Shown in pieces: positions 17,022-25,298 of a stretch of 47,618 bases of DNA. Source of the stretch: an uncultured Clostridia bacterium (GTDB taxonomy: Bacteria; Bacillota; Clostridia; Oscillospirales; Ruminococcaceae); NCBI GenBank assembly GCA_945873955.1, contig CAMCFA010000012.1:1-47618 (forward strand), written 5' to 3'. Numbering within the stretch: the first letter of the stretch is position 1; every line of letters starts with the position of its first letter. The notes under the pieces were generated by a model. The model was not told the origin of the DNA. It searched no databases and saw nothing but the letters and a program-made list of their open reading frames with translations. Position numbers and translations under genes: made by a program.

Positions 17022-20000
17022 TTACCGCCATTTTTCCCCGAACACTACCGAATGATATCCCAGATCGTAGAAGTCGTTTTCGCTCAGCAGGCAGAAGTGT
17101 CCGGAAGGCTTATCGCCTGTGGTGAAGTTCTCATCAAAGGTTACGTCAATATAATAAATCTTGCCGTTTATCTGTACGCAGTTCCACATATGCGCCCCAA
17201 GCGTACCGCCCGGCTCGCCTGCGTAACCGGTGACGGTTGCTGCTTTGATGCCGCAGCGTGACGCAAGTTCTTGGAGCATGGTGGCAAATGCCTGACATAC
17301 GCCAGTGTTGTTGTCGATCAGACCAAGATATGAGTAGCTCTCTTGGCTGTACGAGTAGTCGTAGGAGTAGTGTTTTATCATGTAGTCGTGAAGAGCGATG
17401 ATTTTTTCCTTGTCGGTCATTCCGCTCTTTATGCATGACTTGATGATATTATTCAGCTTCTGGCTGTATACAATAGCTTCCTTGCTTGCCCTGCTCTTGA
17501 GCGCAGGATTTTCGCCAAGCCGCCTTATCATGTACCCAAGGTCGTAGGTTATTGTGGCATTTATGCTGACCTTATCCAAATCAGAGTCCACATTCCTTGA
17601 TACGCTTCCTATATCGTCTTCGATAATCCAATCAGCAATGTAGTAGTCTATCATAGCTCCCATACTCGGTGAGCAGGTGAACGAAATGTCCGTGTAGAGA
17701 TATTCAAAGATATCCATCCATACGGAGTAAAGGTCGTTGGGCTTGGTTATGTGCATACCCTTAGTATATTTCGTTTTGTTGCGCTTGAACGAGGTAACTG
17801 AAATGCCTTGTCCCTCGGGGGTAGCGTCAAGGATTTCATCCTTAGAGAGCAGACCCTCTGCTATGTGTTTTACGCCGGAATAATACCTATCTATATTCAG
17901 TATTTCGTCAGAAGCGGTGGATAGGTTTTCAATCCTGCCGCCGTTAAGCGTCAGGTTGGTGCGGTTGTTTATCTGAATCGGGCAGGAGTAAACCGACTTT
18001 ATGTCGCAATTATTTATTGTTAGTCGGGGAACATCCTCAGCGAATATCCATTCATCCATAACAATACCGTTATTCATTTTGCCGCCGTTCAAGGTTAAAG
18101 CAGAGGAATTAATAAATGCCGTATAATACTTGGTGTCAAATGTTCCGCCGTTTATCACGATGGAAACTGTATCTCCTGTACAGTCAAAGCCTGCCTCGCC
18201 CTTGAACTTTCCGCCGTTTATCGTCAATTTGAGATTGCTGCCAACGCCGGCGAAACAGCTGGCGTAATAATCGGAACCGGTGCCCGCAGTAAGCTCAGCG
18301 TAGTTTACCGTGAGCTTTCCAGCACTCGGTATAATGACAGTGTCATTAGCAGTCATTTTGCCGCCGTTTATCGTGGTTTTGCTGGAAGTGCCATAGCACT
18401 GGAATGCCTGGAATGTTCCCGAAAGCGTGCCGCCGTACATGGTGAAGGTACTGTTGTCGTTGAGTACCGCAGGCCACTCGCCTGTATTCTTGATAGCACC
18501 TGTGCCCTTACTGTCTGTCAGCACAAGGCTGCCGCCCTTTATGAGAATAACTGTATAGGAGGGGTCAGCAGTCGCGCCCGTGATCTTATAGCCGTTTAGG
18601 TTAAGGCGGTATGCTCCGCTCTTTATCTCAATGCCGGTTTTGCCGAGGTTGATACTCTTTGTGAGCTTATAGCTGCCGCCCTTGCCGCTTGTAAGCGCGG
18701 TACGAAGCTGCTGCGCGGTTGATATGCTCTTAACGGTAGCGGTAGTCACAGTGACTTTGCATTTCAGCTTATAGGTCGCAGCTTTGACTGTGCCGTTTGC
18801 GGGAACTTTTACGGCAGCGGTTATCGTGGCAGTGCCTGCCGCCTTTGCTGTGACCTTGCCCGTGGTCTTTCCGACAGAGGCAACGGAAGATTTGCTTGTG
18901 GTATATGTTACGGTCGCCTTGTCAGGCAGATTGTTTATGTATAGGTTTATTACCTCGCCCTTTTTCAGAGCCGCAGAGCTAATGCTGATTTTCGGCGCGG
19001 GCGGCGCAACATTCACAAGATAGGTTCTTGAAACGGTTATGAGTTCCCTGTCGTTAGTGACATATGCGGTGATGGTGGCACTGCCGGATTTTTTCGCGGT
19101 AAGAGTCGCTGTTGTTTTGTCTGCATTGCGTGTTATGGAAAGCACAGCAGGGTCGCTGCTCTCCCATGTAATGTCGCGGTATTCCGGGCTTACGCGCAGC
19201 ATTGCCTGTGATTTTTCGCCAATCTCCAAAAGCGCCGACGTGCTGTCGTCAAACTCTGCAAAGGCAGTCTGAATCTTAAGAATAACGGTGTATTCGAACA
19301 CACCGCCATTGTCGCCGTTAACAGTGATATCAAATACACTTTCAAAACCGTCAACCTTTGACACACTGCCTGAGTAGACATACTTCACCTCGCCGGTAAG
19401 CCAGTTGATCGACAATATTGACTCATCAAAATAGCTGAAGGACATTGAGCAGCCTATGGTTGTGAGGTCGCCGCTCGAATTAATCTGCGGTTTGGTTTCC
19501 ATACCCAGCTTTACGCCGTTTTTCGTGGTCGGGTAAACATTAGCAGTTCTGCCGTTTATGCTGTCCGGAAAGATAGTGACAACAGCAGGATATGTTATGG
19601 AATCCTTTATCTCCTGGGCTTTTTCATCATTCTCGGGTGCGTCCTTTGAGGCAACTATCGTCACATAAAAAGTGAATGTCTGGGAAGTTCCATTGTTGGC
19701 AGAAACCTCCGCTTCAACCTGATACTTCTTTCCGATTACAATAGACGGGTCTTTTGCAAAATCATAGTTGATATAGTATGAATCTATATAGCTGCCATAA
19801 CCGTTCGAATAGTGGTATGAATAACTCAACACATTATCGGCTGCTTGTTCAAATTCGAATGAGATATTTATCTCGGTGATAGAAGTGCTTTTTTTGGCGG
19901 ACAGATCCTTTACCATATTTACCCCTTCAGGCAGGTCAGGAGTAAGATCCACAATGCTCCCCTCTGAAGCCTCAAGGGTGTAGTTCTTTTTGAAGCTGAT

Positions 20001-20168
20001 CATGTCGGATATCTTTGTGACCGAAGCAGCAGAAGCGCTCTGCGAAAACAAATCGGTCTGATATGTAGCAGAAAATGCCATGAACAGTGCAAGAACAAAT
20101 GAGATTATTCTCTTTTGCGAAAAGTGCAGGAATTGCTTTTCACTGTTTATGGCTGTCTTTTGTTTCAT
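17022..20168 (-). CDS. Secreted Big2 / beta-helix / transglutaminase-like protein
   Basis: A 1048-residue exported protein. A long signal peptide (about 1-48) is followed by an N-terminal beta region and two Ig-like Big2-type domains (about 300-390 and 390-475; KSGSATITAYV and AAGTATITAAV). A right-handed beta-helix follows (about 480-745), with repeated rungs of the form LTINGGK that give visible CCGCCGTTTAT repeats in the DNA. The C-terminal transglutaminase-like domain (about 905-1048) keeps a Cys (GVCQAF, about 953), His (GAHMWN, about 991) and Asp (YIDVTFD, about 1008) triad. Such domains act as cysteine proteases or crosslinkers at the cell surface. AAGGAGG lies 7 bases before the start, and a consensus promoter is upstream. 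A large regulator gene is divergent from it. Confidence 0.87.
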   Translation of the reverse strand: MKQKTAINSEKQFLHFSQKRIISFVLALFMAFSATYQTDLFSQSASAASVTKISDMISFKKNYTLEASEGSIVDLTPDLPEGVNMVKDLSAKKSTSITEINISFEFEQAADNVLSYSYHYSNGYGSYIDSYYINYDFAKDPSIVIGKKYQVEAEVSANNGTSQTFTFYVTIVASKDAPENDEKAQEIKDSITYPAVVTIFPDSINGRTANVYPTTKNGVKLGMETKPQINSSGDLTTIGCSMSFSYFDESILSINWLTGEVKYVYSGSVSKVDGFESVFDITVNGDNGGVFEYTVILKIQTAFAEFDDSTSALLEIGEKSQAMLRVSPEYRDITWESSDPAVLSITRNADKTTATLTAKKSGSATITAYVTNDRELITVSRTYLVNVAPPAPKISISSAALKKGEVINLYINNLPDKATVTYTTSKSSVASVGKTTGKVTAKAAGTATITAAVKVPANGTVKAATYKLKCKVTVTTATVKSISTAQQLRTALTSGKGGSYKLTKSINLGKTGIEIKSGAYRLNLNGYKITGATADPSYTVILIKGGSLVLTDSKGTGAIKNTGEWPAVLNDNSTFTMYGGTLSGTFQAFQCYGTSSKTTINGGKMTANDTVIIPSAGKLTVNYAELTAGTGSDYYASCFAGVGSNLKLTINGGKFKGEAGFDCTGDTVSIVINGGTFDTKYYTAFINSSALTLNGGKMNNGIVMDEWIFAEDVPRLTINNCDIKSVYSCPIQINNRTNLTLNGGRIENLSTASDEILNIDRYYSGVKHIAEGLLSKDEILDATPEGQGISVTSFKRNKTKYTKGMHITKPNDLYSVWMDIFEYLYTDISFTCSPSMGAMIDYYIADWIIEDDIGSVSRNVDSDLDKVSINATITYDLGYMIRRLGENPALKSRASKEAIVYSQKLNNIIKSCIKSGMTDKEKIIALHDYMIKHYSYDYSYSQESYSYLGLIDNNTGVCQAFATMLQELASRCGIKAATVTGYAGEPGGTLGAHMWNCVQINGKIYYIDVTFDENFTTGDKPSGHFCLLSENDFYDLGYHSVVFGEKWR

Positions 20169-20210
20169 ATTATATCCTCCTTGCAGATCGGAATATATTA
20201 CTTCATTATT

Positions 20211-20238
20211 ATTATATCACCGCCGAAAAAAATGTCAA
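20211..20238 (-). promoter_or_regulatory. Promoter of the transglutaminase-domain gene
   Basis: On the minus strand, TTGACA (20233-20238), a 16-base spacer and TATAAT (20211-20216), about 43 bases before the start codon. Confidence 0.75.
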
Positions 20239-20337
20239 TATAATTTCCGAATTGACAATGTGACACTATGGAAACCACTAGCCTTTTGAGCTGGTATATA
20301 GTATAATAAAGAGTATAAAAACATAATGGAGTACCAT

Positions 20338-22068
20338 ATGAAATTTTTTGAAAAACTCAACGAATATATGGAAGGCATGAATTGCACCGCCAAGGAGCTT
20401 AGCAACGCCTCCGGCTTATCCCCTGCAACTATCAGTCGCTATAAAAACGGCGAGCGTATCCCTGAAATTGACAGCGAAGCATTCGGTCAGCTTTGCGAGG
20501 GTCTGGCTGATCTTTCAAAGAGCAACGTTGGGGCAGAACTGTCGAAAAGCGAGATAGAGCGCAGCTTTTACATCTGCCCCGACATTATTGCGACAGACAA
20601 GGAGCAGTTTCGCCATAAGCTGAATATACTTATTTCCGTTCTGAATATCAACATTTCAAAGCTGTGTCAATACACGAACTATGAAACGTCCGCGCTTTTC
20701 AGGATAAGGAACGGCTCACGAAAAGCGTCCGACCCGGTCAAGCTTGCGGCGGATATCTCTGGCTATGTGTCGCGCGAATGCGGCGAGGAGAAGGACAGGC
20801 AGGTGCTCTCCGAGCTTTTCGGTTGCCCGGCAGACGAGCTGTCTGATACGGCGGTGCTTTATAAAATGGTAAGTGACTGGCTTATCACCGGGCAAAGCCG
20901 CTCAAAGGACGAAGTAACGGGTTTCCTTGAAAAGCTGAATGAATTTGACCTTAACGAATATATCAAAGCAATTCACTTTGACGAACTTAAAGTCCCTACC
21001 GCACCATTTCAGCTTCCGACTTCAAAGGCATACTTCGGACTTCAGGAGATGATGGCAAGCGAGCTGGATTTTCTGAAAGCGACTGTTCTGTCCAAATCAA
21101 AAGAGCCTGTTATTATGTACAGCGATATGCCGATGGAAGAGATGTCAAAGGATCCGGAATTTCCGAAAAAGTGGATGTTCGGAATGGCTATGATGCTGAA
21201 AAAAGGTCTGCATCTGAATATGATACATAACCTCGACAGGCCGTTCAATGAAATGCTTCTCGGACTTGAAAGCTTCATTCCTATGTATATGACAGGGCAG
21301 ATTTCTCCGTTTTATTTTGATAAGCCGCAAAATACCGTATTTCTTCACTTTCTCAAAGTTTCGGGAACTGCGGCACTTACCGGGGAAGCTATTGCGGGAA
21401 ATCATGAAAGCGGAAAGTATTATCTGACCAAAAGCAAAGAGGAGGTTGCATACTACCAAAAGCGGGCGCAGGATATGCTTACCCACGCCAGCCCGCTTAT
21501 GGACATATATACTGCGGAAAATGAAGAAAAGCTGAACGCATTTTTGCTTATGGATTCAGGCACCGGCGGAAATAGAAGGAGCATACTATCCGCTCCTCCA
21601 TTATACTCGATGGAACGAGAGCGTTTAGAACATATTTTAGGAGAACGCACTTTTTCGCACGCGGAAAAAGAAAAGGTGCTTAACTATGCTGACAGGCAAA
21701 AACGAATGATAGAGGACCTTCTTGCTTCGTCAGAGGTAGAAGATGAGATACCCATTCTCACAAAGGAGGAGTTTCAAAGGTATCCGATAAGTATTTCTCT
21801 GTCGGGAATATTCCTGGAAAAGGATATTGTGTATTCATACGATGAATATCTGGAGCATATCCGTCTGACCGAGGAATTTGAAAACCGGCACAAGAATTAT
21901 CGTCTGAAAAAGACCTCTGCGTTTGTTTTCAGAAATCTTCAGATACACATTCACGAAGGCAAGTGGGCAATGGTGTCAAAGAGCAAATCGCCCGCAATTC
22001 ATTTCGTGATACATCACCCAAAACTCTGCCAAGCAATAGAGCACTTTGTTCCGCCAATGGTGGAGTGA
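20338..22068 (+). CDS. Large XRE-type HTH regulator
   Basis: A 576-residue protein. Residues 1-55 form a Cro/C1-type helix-turn-helix (AKELSNASGLSPATISRYKN). A second, weaker HTH-like segment follows around residues 85-130 (ISKLCQYTNYETSALFRIRN). The rest, about 430 residues, is a mixed alpha/beta region without a domain I can name. ATG at 20326 is possible, but GGAG six bases before ATG 20338 decides the start. It is divergent from the secreted transglutaminase-domain gene about 170 bases away and may regulate it; that is an inference from position. TATAAT at 20302-20307 is a likely -10 element, but no matching -35 was evident. A good terminator follows. Confidence 0.7.
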   Translation: MKFFEKLNEYMEGMNCTAKELSNASGLSPATISRYKNGERIPEIDSEAFGQLCEGLADLSKSNVGAELSKSEIERSFYICPDIIATDKEQFRHKLNILISVLNINISKLCQYTNYETSALFRIRNGSRKASDPVKLAADISGYVSRECGEEKDRQVLSELFGCPADELSDTAVLYKMVSDWLITGQSRSKDEVTGFLEKLNEFDLNEYIKAIHFDELKVPTAPFQLPTSKAYFGLQEMMASELDFLKATVLSKSKEPVIMYSDMPMEEMSKDPEFPKKWMFGMAMMLKKGLHLNMIHNLDRPFNEMLLGLESFIPMYMTGQISPFYFDKPQNTVFLHFLKVSGTAALTGEAIAGNHESGKYYLTKSKEEVAYYQKRAQDMLTHASPLMDIYTAENEEKLNAFLLMDSGTGGNRRSILSAPPLYSMERERLEHILGERTFSHAEKEKVLNYADRQKRMIEDLLASSEVEDEIPILTKEEFQRYPISISLSGIFLEKDIVYSYDEYLEHIRLTEEFENRHKNYRLKKTSAFVFRNLQIHIHEGKWAMVSKSKSPAIHFVIHHPKLCQAIEHFVPPMVE

Positions 22069-22090
22069 ACTGCTGAACAATTGCTGAAAA

Positions 22091-22126
22091 AAATGAGCGA
22101 CGCCTATTTTGGGGTGTCGCTCATTA
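22091..22126 (+). terminator. Terminator after the XRE regulator
   Basis: ATGAGCGACGCC and GGTGTCGCTCAT form a 12-bp stem (22093-22124) with an 8-base loop; there is an A tract before it and a weak T run after it. Confidence 0.7.
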
Positions 22127-22172
22127 CAGTTAGCCGCCGATTTGTCTTGGTTGAATACTTCTTTATCAATAG

Positions 22173-22346
22173 CCAACCATACCCAAACCATCAACGATAG
22201 AAGATTATTCGGAGCAGTATAAGCTGCGTATTCCAAAATCGCTGCACCAACAGCTTTCGGAACACTCAAGGCAGAAGGGTATCAGCATGAATCAGTATTG
22301 CCTTTACATGCTTACGAAATATGATACCGCCACGCATAATGTATGA
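22173..22346 (+). pseudogene. HicB-family antitoxin remnant (C-terminal part)
   Basis: About 57 codons read PKPSTIEDYSEQYKLRIPKS, then LHQQLSEHSRQKGISMNQYC and a short end, stopping at TGA 22344-22346. This is the typical C-terminus of HicB antitoxins: the Pro-Ser linker and then a ribbon-helix-helix/Arc-like DNA-binding domain. Upstream in this frame are stops at 22170 and 22152. The N-terminal RNase-H-like part and any hicA toxin are absent. The fragment is followed directly by the dispersed repeat. Confidence 0.75.
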
Positions 22347-22367
22347 CAAACAAGCCCTTGCTTTTTT

Positions 22368-22568
22368 GGCAAATGTGGGGCGCTGCCCCACACTCGGTGG
22401 TTCGGGCGGTTTCGCCGTAGACGAAATTCCCGGCGCTCCGCCGTGAAAGCCTGAACATAAGGGAGCGAAGCGACCCACATTATTCTCCTTTTGGAAGCCA
22501 AGAGGAACCGAAAAGCAATTTTGCTGCGCAAAGAGGGAAAGAGAATTGCCCGCCAAATCACAATTTAT
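22368..22568. repeat. Composite dispersed repeat with hairpins
   Basis: Contains GTGGGGCGCTGCCCCAC (palindrome), then TTTTGGAAGCCAAGAGGAA, the core AGCAATTTTGCTGCGCAAAG and an end CCGCCAAATCACAATTTAT. The first parts recur nearly unchanged at 47539-47618, and the core and end recur at 11429-11480. It separates the hicB remnant from the EIIA-like gene. Confidence 0.65.
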
Positions 22569-23056
22569 ATCTCTCTATGAACCCTATATTCCGCCGCTGT
22601 TTTTCCTGCCAGCCTCACACCGGAATGGACATGCAGCTCGGTTATCAAACTGCAATCCGGGAAAGTCACCACCGCTGCGGCAGGCGAACCTCGAAAGTCC
22701 TCCTGCGACATTCGGCAGACGCACTTCCCCGCCGCCACCAGATCTCCGGCGCGTATCATCATCTCCGAAGCGCCGCACAGCTCCACCGCCAGTTCCAGTC
22801 CGTCCCCGGTGCGGAGCGAAAAGCCGCTTCCGTCCTCCAGCACGCTTATCACCGCGCCGTCCGCAGGGGCGCATATTTCCACCGCAGGCAGGCTTCCCAG
22901 CAGGAATCCGGCTATCCCGCCCGCGGCGCATACTCCGAAGCCCTCTCCACTGTACCGCCGTGAGTTCTCACCGCCGTTAAGCTCTTGCAGCGGAAACACC
23001 CTGCCCCCCGCCGGACTGACCAACCGCCGCTCACTGTAATATTCATTCTCCTGCAT
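22565..23056 (-). CDS. EIIA(Glc)-like protein lacking the phospho-histidines
   Basis: A 163-residue protein with the fold signature of the glucose-type PTS EIIA domain: LVSPAGGRVFPLQEL at the start, GEGFGV, APADGAVISV, then GLELAVELCG and AAGKCVCRM. In functional EIIA the strand after the A-P-x-D-G motif carries two His residues (in H-A-F-S-I and V-H-F-G). Here those positions read GSGFSL and AVELCG, so neither His is present. It therefore probably cannot pass phosphate and may be a regulatory or binding domain. There is no PTS permease nearby. ATG 23056 is preferred because GGGAGAGG precedes it. A longer frame reaches 23134. Confidence 0.65.
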   Translation of the reverse strand: MQENEYYSERRLVSPAGGRVFPLQELNGGENSRRYSGEGFGVCAAGGIAGFLLGSLPAVEICAPADGAVISVLEDGSGFSLRTGDGLELAVELCGASEMMIRAGDLVAAGKCVCRMSQEDFRGSPAAAVVTFPDCSLITELHVHSGVRLAGKTAAEYRVHREI

Positions 23057-23140
23057 GTTATCCTCTCCCATTAAGCGTTGTTTCCGCAATACGACAAAAA
23101 AATACCCGCCGCGGACTGTAATTATTGTTGACAATTCTTC

Positions 23141-23169
23141 TTGAATTACTCAACACAATGGGCTATAAT
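23141..23169 (+). promoter_or_regulatory. Promoter of the CPA2 antiporter gene
   Basis: TTGAAT (23141-23146), 17 bases, TATAAT (23164-23169). The leader that follows contains ATGCTT and AAGCAT as a small inverted repeat around the AAGGAAGG ribosome binding site. Confidence 0.7.
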
Positions 23170-23214
23170 GTTATAGTATAAAAAAAACATGCTTAAAGGA
23201 AGGAAGCATATTTC

Positions 23215-24486
23215 ATGGTAGAGTGCTTTAAGAATCTCGCGATAATACTGATCTCGGCAAAATTGCTGGGACTTGTGGCAAAAAAGCTGAAAGCTCCGCA
23301 GGTGGTTGGTCAGATACTTGCCGGACTGCTTATCGGTCAAGCAGTGCTGGGCTGGGTGGAAGCGGACAGCTTCATCAAGACAATGGCGGAGATCGGCGTT
23401 GTTCTGCTGATGTTCTCCGCCGGGCTTGAAACCAACCTAAAGGATCTGCTGAAAACCGGACCAGTGGCGCTGTGTATAGCCCTTGCGGGAGTGTTCGTCC
23501 CCATGGGCGGCGGATATCTGATGTACACGATCTACTGCGGTATCAACCCAGACGCTGCCGCCGGCGGAAACGTCATGAATCAGGCGCTGTTTATCGGCAC
23601 GATAATGACCGCGACCTCGGTCAGCATTACAGTGCAGGCTCTGCGGGAGCTTGGACATCTTAAAAGCAAGATCGGTACGACGATAGTCAGCGCGGCTATA
23701 ATCGACGATATCATCGGCATTATCGTACTGACTGTCGTTATCGGCATGGAGGGCGGAAACGACGCCAGCGCGCCGACTATCTCCGGCTCGCCTATCGCGG
23801 ACGTATTCATCAAGACCGGGCTGTTCATCGTGTTCAGCTTCGGGGTCGGCTTCCTGATGTACTTCCTGTTCAAGTTCCTTGACAAGAAGTTCTACCACCA
23901 GCGCAGAATACCGATCTTCGGTCTGGTGCTGTGTTTCCTCATGGCTTACTGCGCCGAAACCTTCTTCGACATTGCGGACATCACCGGCGCTTACGTTGCC
24001 GGAATAATCCTCTGCAATCTTCGGGACGCAGAGTATATCGCCGGCAAAATGGACATCAGCTCCTACATGCTGTTCGGACCGGTGTTCTTCGCTAGTATCG
24101 GGCTTAATATCACATTCGACGGCTTTACGGTGGATCTGCTGTGGTTCTCGCTGGCGTTCGTGGTTGTGGCTCTGCTGGGCAAGATAATCGGCTGTGGTCT
24201 GGTGGCGAAAGCATTCCGCAACAGCTGGAAGGACTCACTAAAGATCGGCGTGGGAATGATGACCCGCGGCGAAGTAGCGCTGATAGTAGCCAACAAGGGT
24301 CTGGCGGTCGGGCTGGTGGAACAGAGATACTTCTTAGCGGTGATCCTGCTGATAATCGTATCCTCGGTTTCCGTACCGATAATCCTAAAGCTGCTGTTCA
24401 AGGGTGAAAACGCTCCGGGCAGCGGCACAAAGCACGAAATTCACCCGGACGCCGACGAAGCGGACGAAGTTCCTGCGGAATATTGA
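23215..24486 (+). CDS. CPA2-family cation:proton antiporter
   Basis: A 423-residue integral membrane protein of the monovalent cation:proton antiporter-2 family (Kef/NapA type). About 12 membrane helices are visible from the hydrophobic periodicity. Family landmarks are KLKAPQVVGQILAGLLIG near the start, GVVLLMFSAGLETN (helix 3), SAAIIDDIIGIIVL with the adjacent Asp pair that binds the exchanged ion, and the late MTRGEVALIVAN helix. It lacks the C-terminal NAD-binding RCK domain of full Kef systems and ends in a short acidic tail. It probably exchanges Na+ or K+ for protons. It has its own promoter and stands alone. Confidence 0.92.
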   Translation: MVECFKNLAIILISAKLLGLVAKKLKAPQVVGQILAGLLIGQAVLGWVEADSFIKTMAEIGVVLLMFSAGLETNLKDLLKTGPVALCIALAGVFVPMGGGYLMYTIYCGINPDAAAGGNVMNQALFIGTIMTATSVSITVQALRELGHLKSKIGTTIVSAAIIDDIIGIIVLTVVIGMEGGNDASAPTISGSPIADVFIKTGLFIVFSFGVGFLMYFLFKFLDKKFYHQRRIPIFGLVLCFLMAYCAETFFDIADITGAYVAGIILCNLRDAEYIAGKMDISSYMLFGPVFFASIGLNITFDGFTVDLLWFSLAFVVVALLGKIIGCGLVAKAFRNSWKDSLKIGVGMMTRGEVALIVANKGLAVGLVEQRYFLAVILLIIVSSVSVPIILKLLFKGENAPGSGTKHEIHPDADEADEVPAEY

Positions 24487-24492
24487 TACAAC

Positions 24493-24522
24493 GATCCCCC
24501 CGGCGCGGTATCCGGGGGGATC
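24493..24522 (+). terminator. Hairpin after the antiporter gene
   Basis: GATCCCCCCGG and CCGGGGGGATC form an 11-bp GC-rich stem. There is no T tract, so termination is likely but not certain. It lies between convergent genes. Confidence 0.6.
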
Positions 24523-24543
24523 TGGAATGATTAGTATACTATC

Positions 24544-25167
24544 TTATCTGATGAAATTTGTGCGGATCACCTTTTCCTGCGCCGGGCGTTCGATACCCGC
24601 AGCTTTGCCTGCTTCAATGCATTTCAGCAGCCAAGCCATGTTTCTGGCAAGGGTCTGAAGCGTCTGAATTCCCTCCAGATCCTGCAATACCTGCTCCGGG
24701 GTGCTGCCGTGGACTTGATTCCAATACTGGGAGGAAACCACCGGCATAGAGCTGATCGTGAAATACTTGTTCATCTGGTCGAACGCGGCAGAAGCGCCTC
24801 CGCGGCGGCAGGAAACAACCGATGCCGCAGGCTTGCCGGCAAGGTGCTGCCCGCCGGAGTAAAACGCCCTGTCCATAAACGAGGTCATTGCGCCGCTTAT
24901 CGCCGCGTAATGCACCGGAGAGCCGAAGATAAACCCGTCCGCCTGCGCAGCAAGCGTGGTGAATTGATTCACCGTATCCTCAACAACGCACTTGCCCAGA
25001 CCTTTTTTACATGCGCCGCAGCCCATACAGCCGGAAATAGGCTTTGCCCCTACCCAGAATATCTCGGTATGTATTCCCTGCTTCTCAAGCTCCTTTGCGG
25101 TTTCCTGAAGCGCCATGTCAGTGCAGCCGTGCTGGTGCGGGCTGCCGTTTACTAATAGTACTTTCAT
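24544..25167 (-). CDS. Flavodoxin-family NAD(P)H-dependent oxidoreductase
   Basis: A 207-residue flavoprotein of the NADPH-dependent FMN reductase/flavodoxin-fold family. The N-terminal KVLLVNGSPHQHGCTD is the FMN phosphate loop. SGCMGCGACKKGLGKCVVED gives a Cys cluster after the second strand, as in iron-sulfur flavoproteins but shorter. GFIFGSPVHYAAISG is the isoalloxazine loop. It likely reduces quinones or other electron acceptors; substrate unknown. GGAGGT precedes the ATG. Its promoter overlaps a divergent-site palindrome shared with the EamA gene region. Confidence 0.88.
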   Translation of the reverse strand: MKVLLVNGSPHQHGCTDMALQETAKELEKQGIHTEIFWVGAKPISGCMGCGACKKGLGKCVVEDTVNQFTTLAAQADGFIFGSPVHYAAISGAMTSFMDRAFYSGGQHLAGKPAASVVSCRRGGASAAFDQMNKYFTISSMPVVSSQYWNQVHGSTPEQVLQDLEGIQTLQTLARNMAWLLKCIEAGKAAGIERPAQEKVIRTNFIR

Positions 25168-25196
25168 TTATATACCTCCAGAATATTGTTTTGTTA

Positions 25197-25237
25197 ATAT
25201 TACAGACTGTTATGCAAAGTGCAAAACACACAGTCTG
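25197..25237 (-). promoter_or_regulatory. Promoter with palindromic operator for the flavodoxin gene
   Basis: On the minus strand, TTGCAC (25219-25224), a 16-base spacer and TAATAT (25197-25202). CAGACTG (25203-25209) inside the spacer and CAGTCTG (25231-25237) just upstream of the -35 form an inverted repeat. This layout suits a repressor or redox regulator. The regulator is not encoded next to it. Confidence 0.45.
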
Positions 25238-25298
25238 ACCATGTATGTATTATATACCAAAATCACGGATTTTGCAACCGTTTATGAGAGAATAAATT

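Noticed and set aside
18000-18500. Tandem DNA repeats (CCGCCGTTTAT) as a CRISPR or satellite array
   Set aside because: Spacing and variation match coding rungs of the beta-helix (LTINGGK) in an intact frame, so they are protein repeats.
25200-25298. PreQ1 riboswitch ahead of the EamA-queH operon
   Set aside because: No preQ1-like short stem-loop with A-rich tail could be made out; the leader is short and holds only the palindrome already listed.
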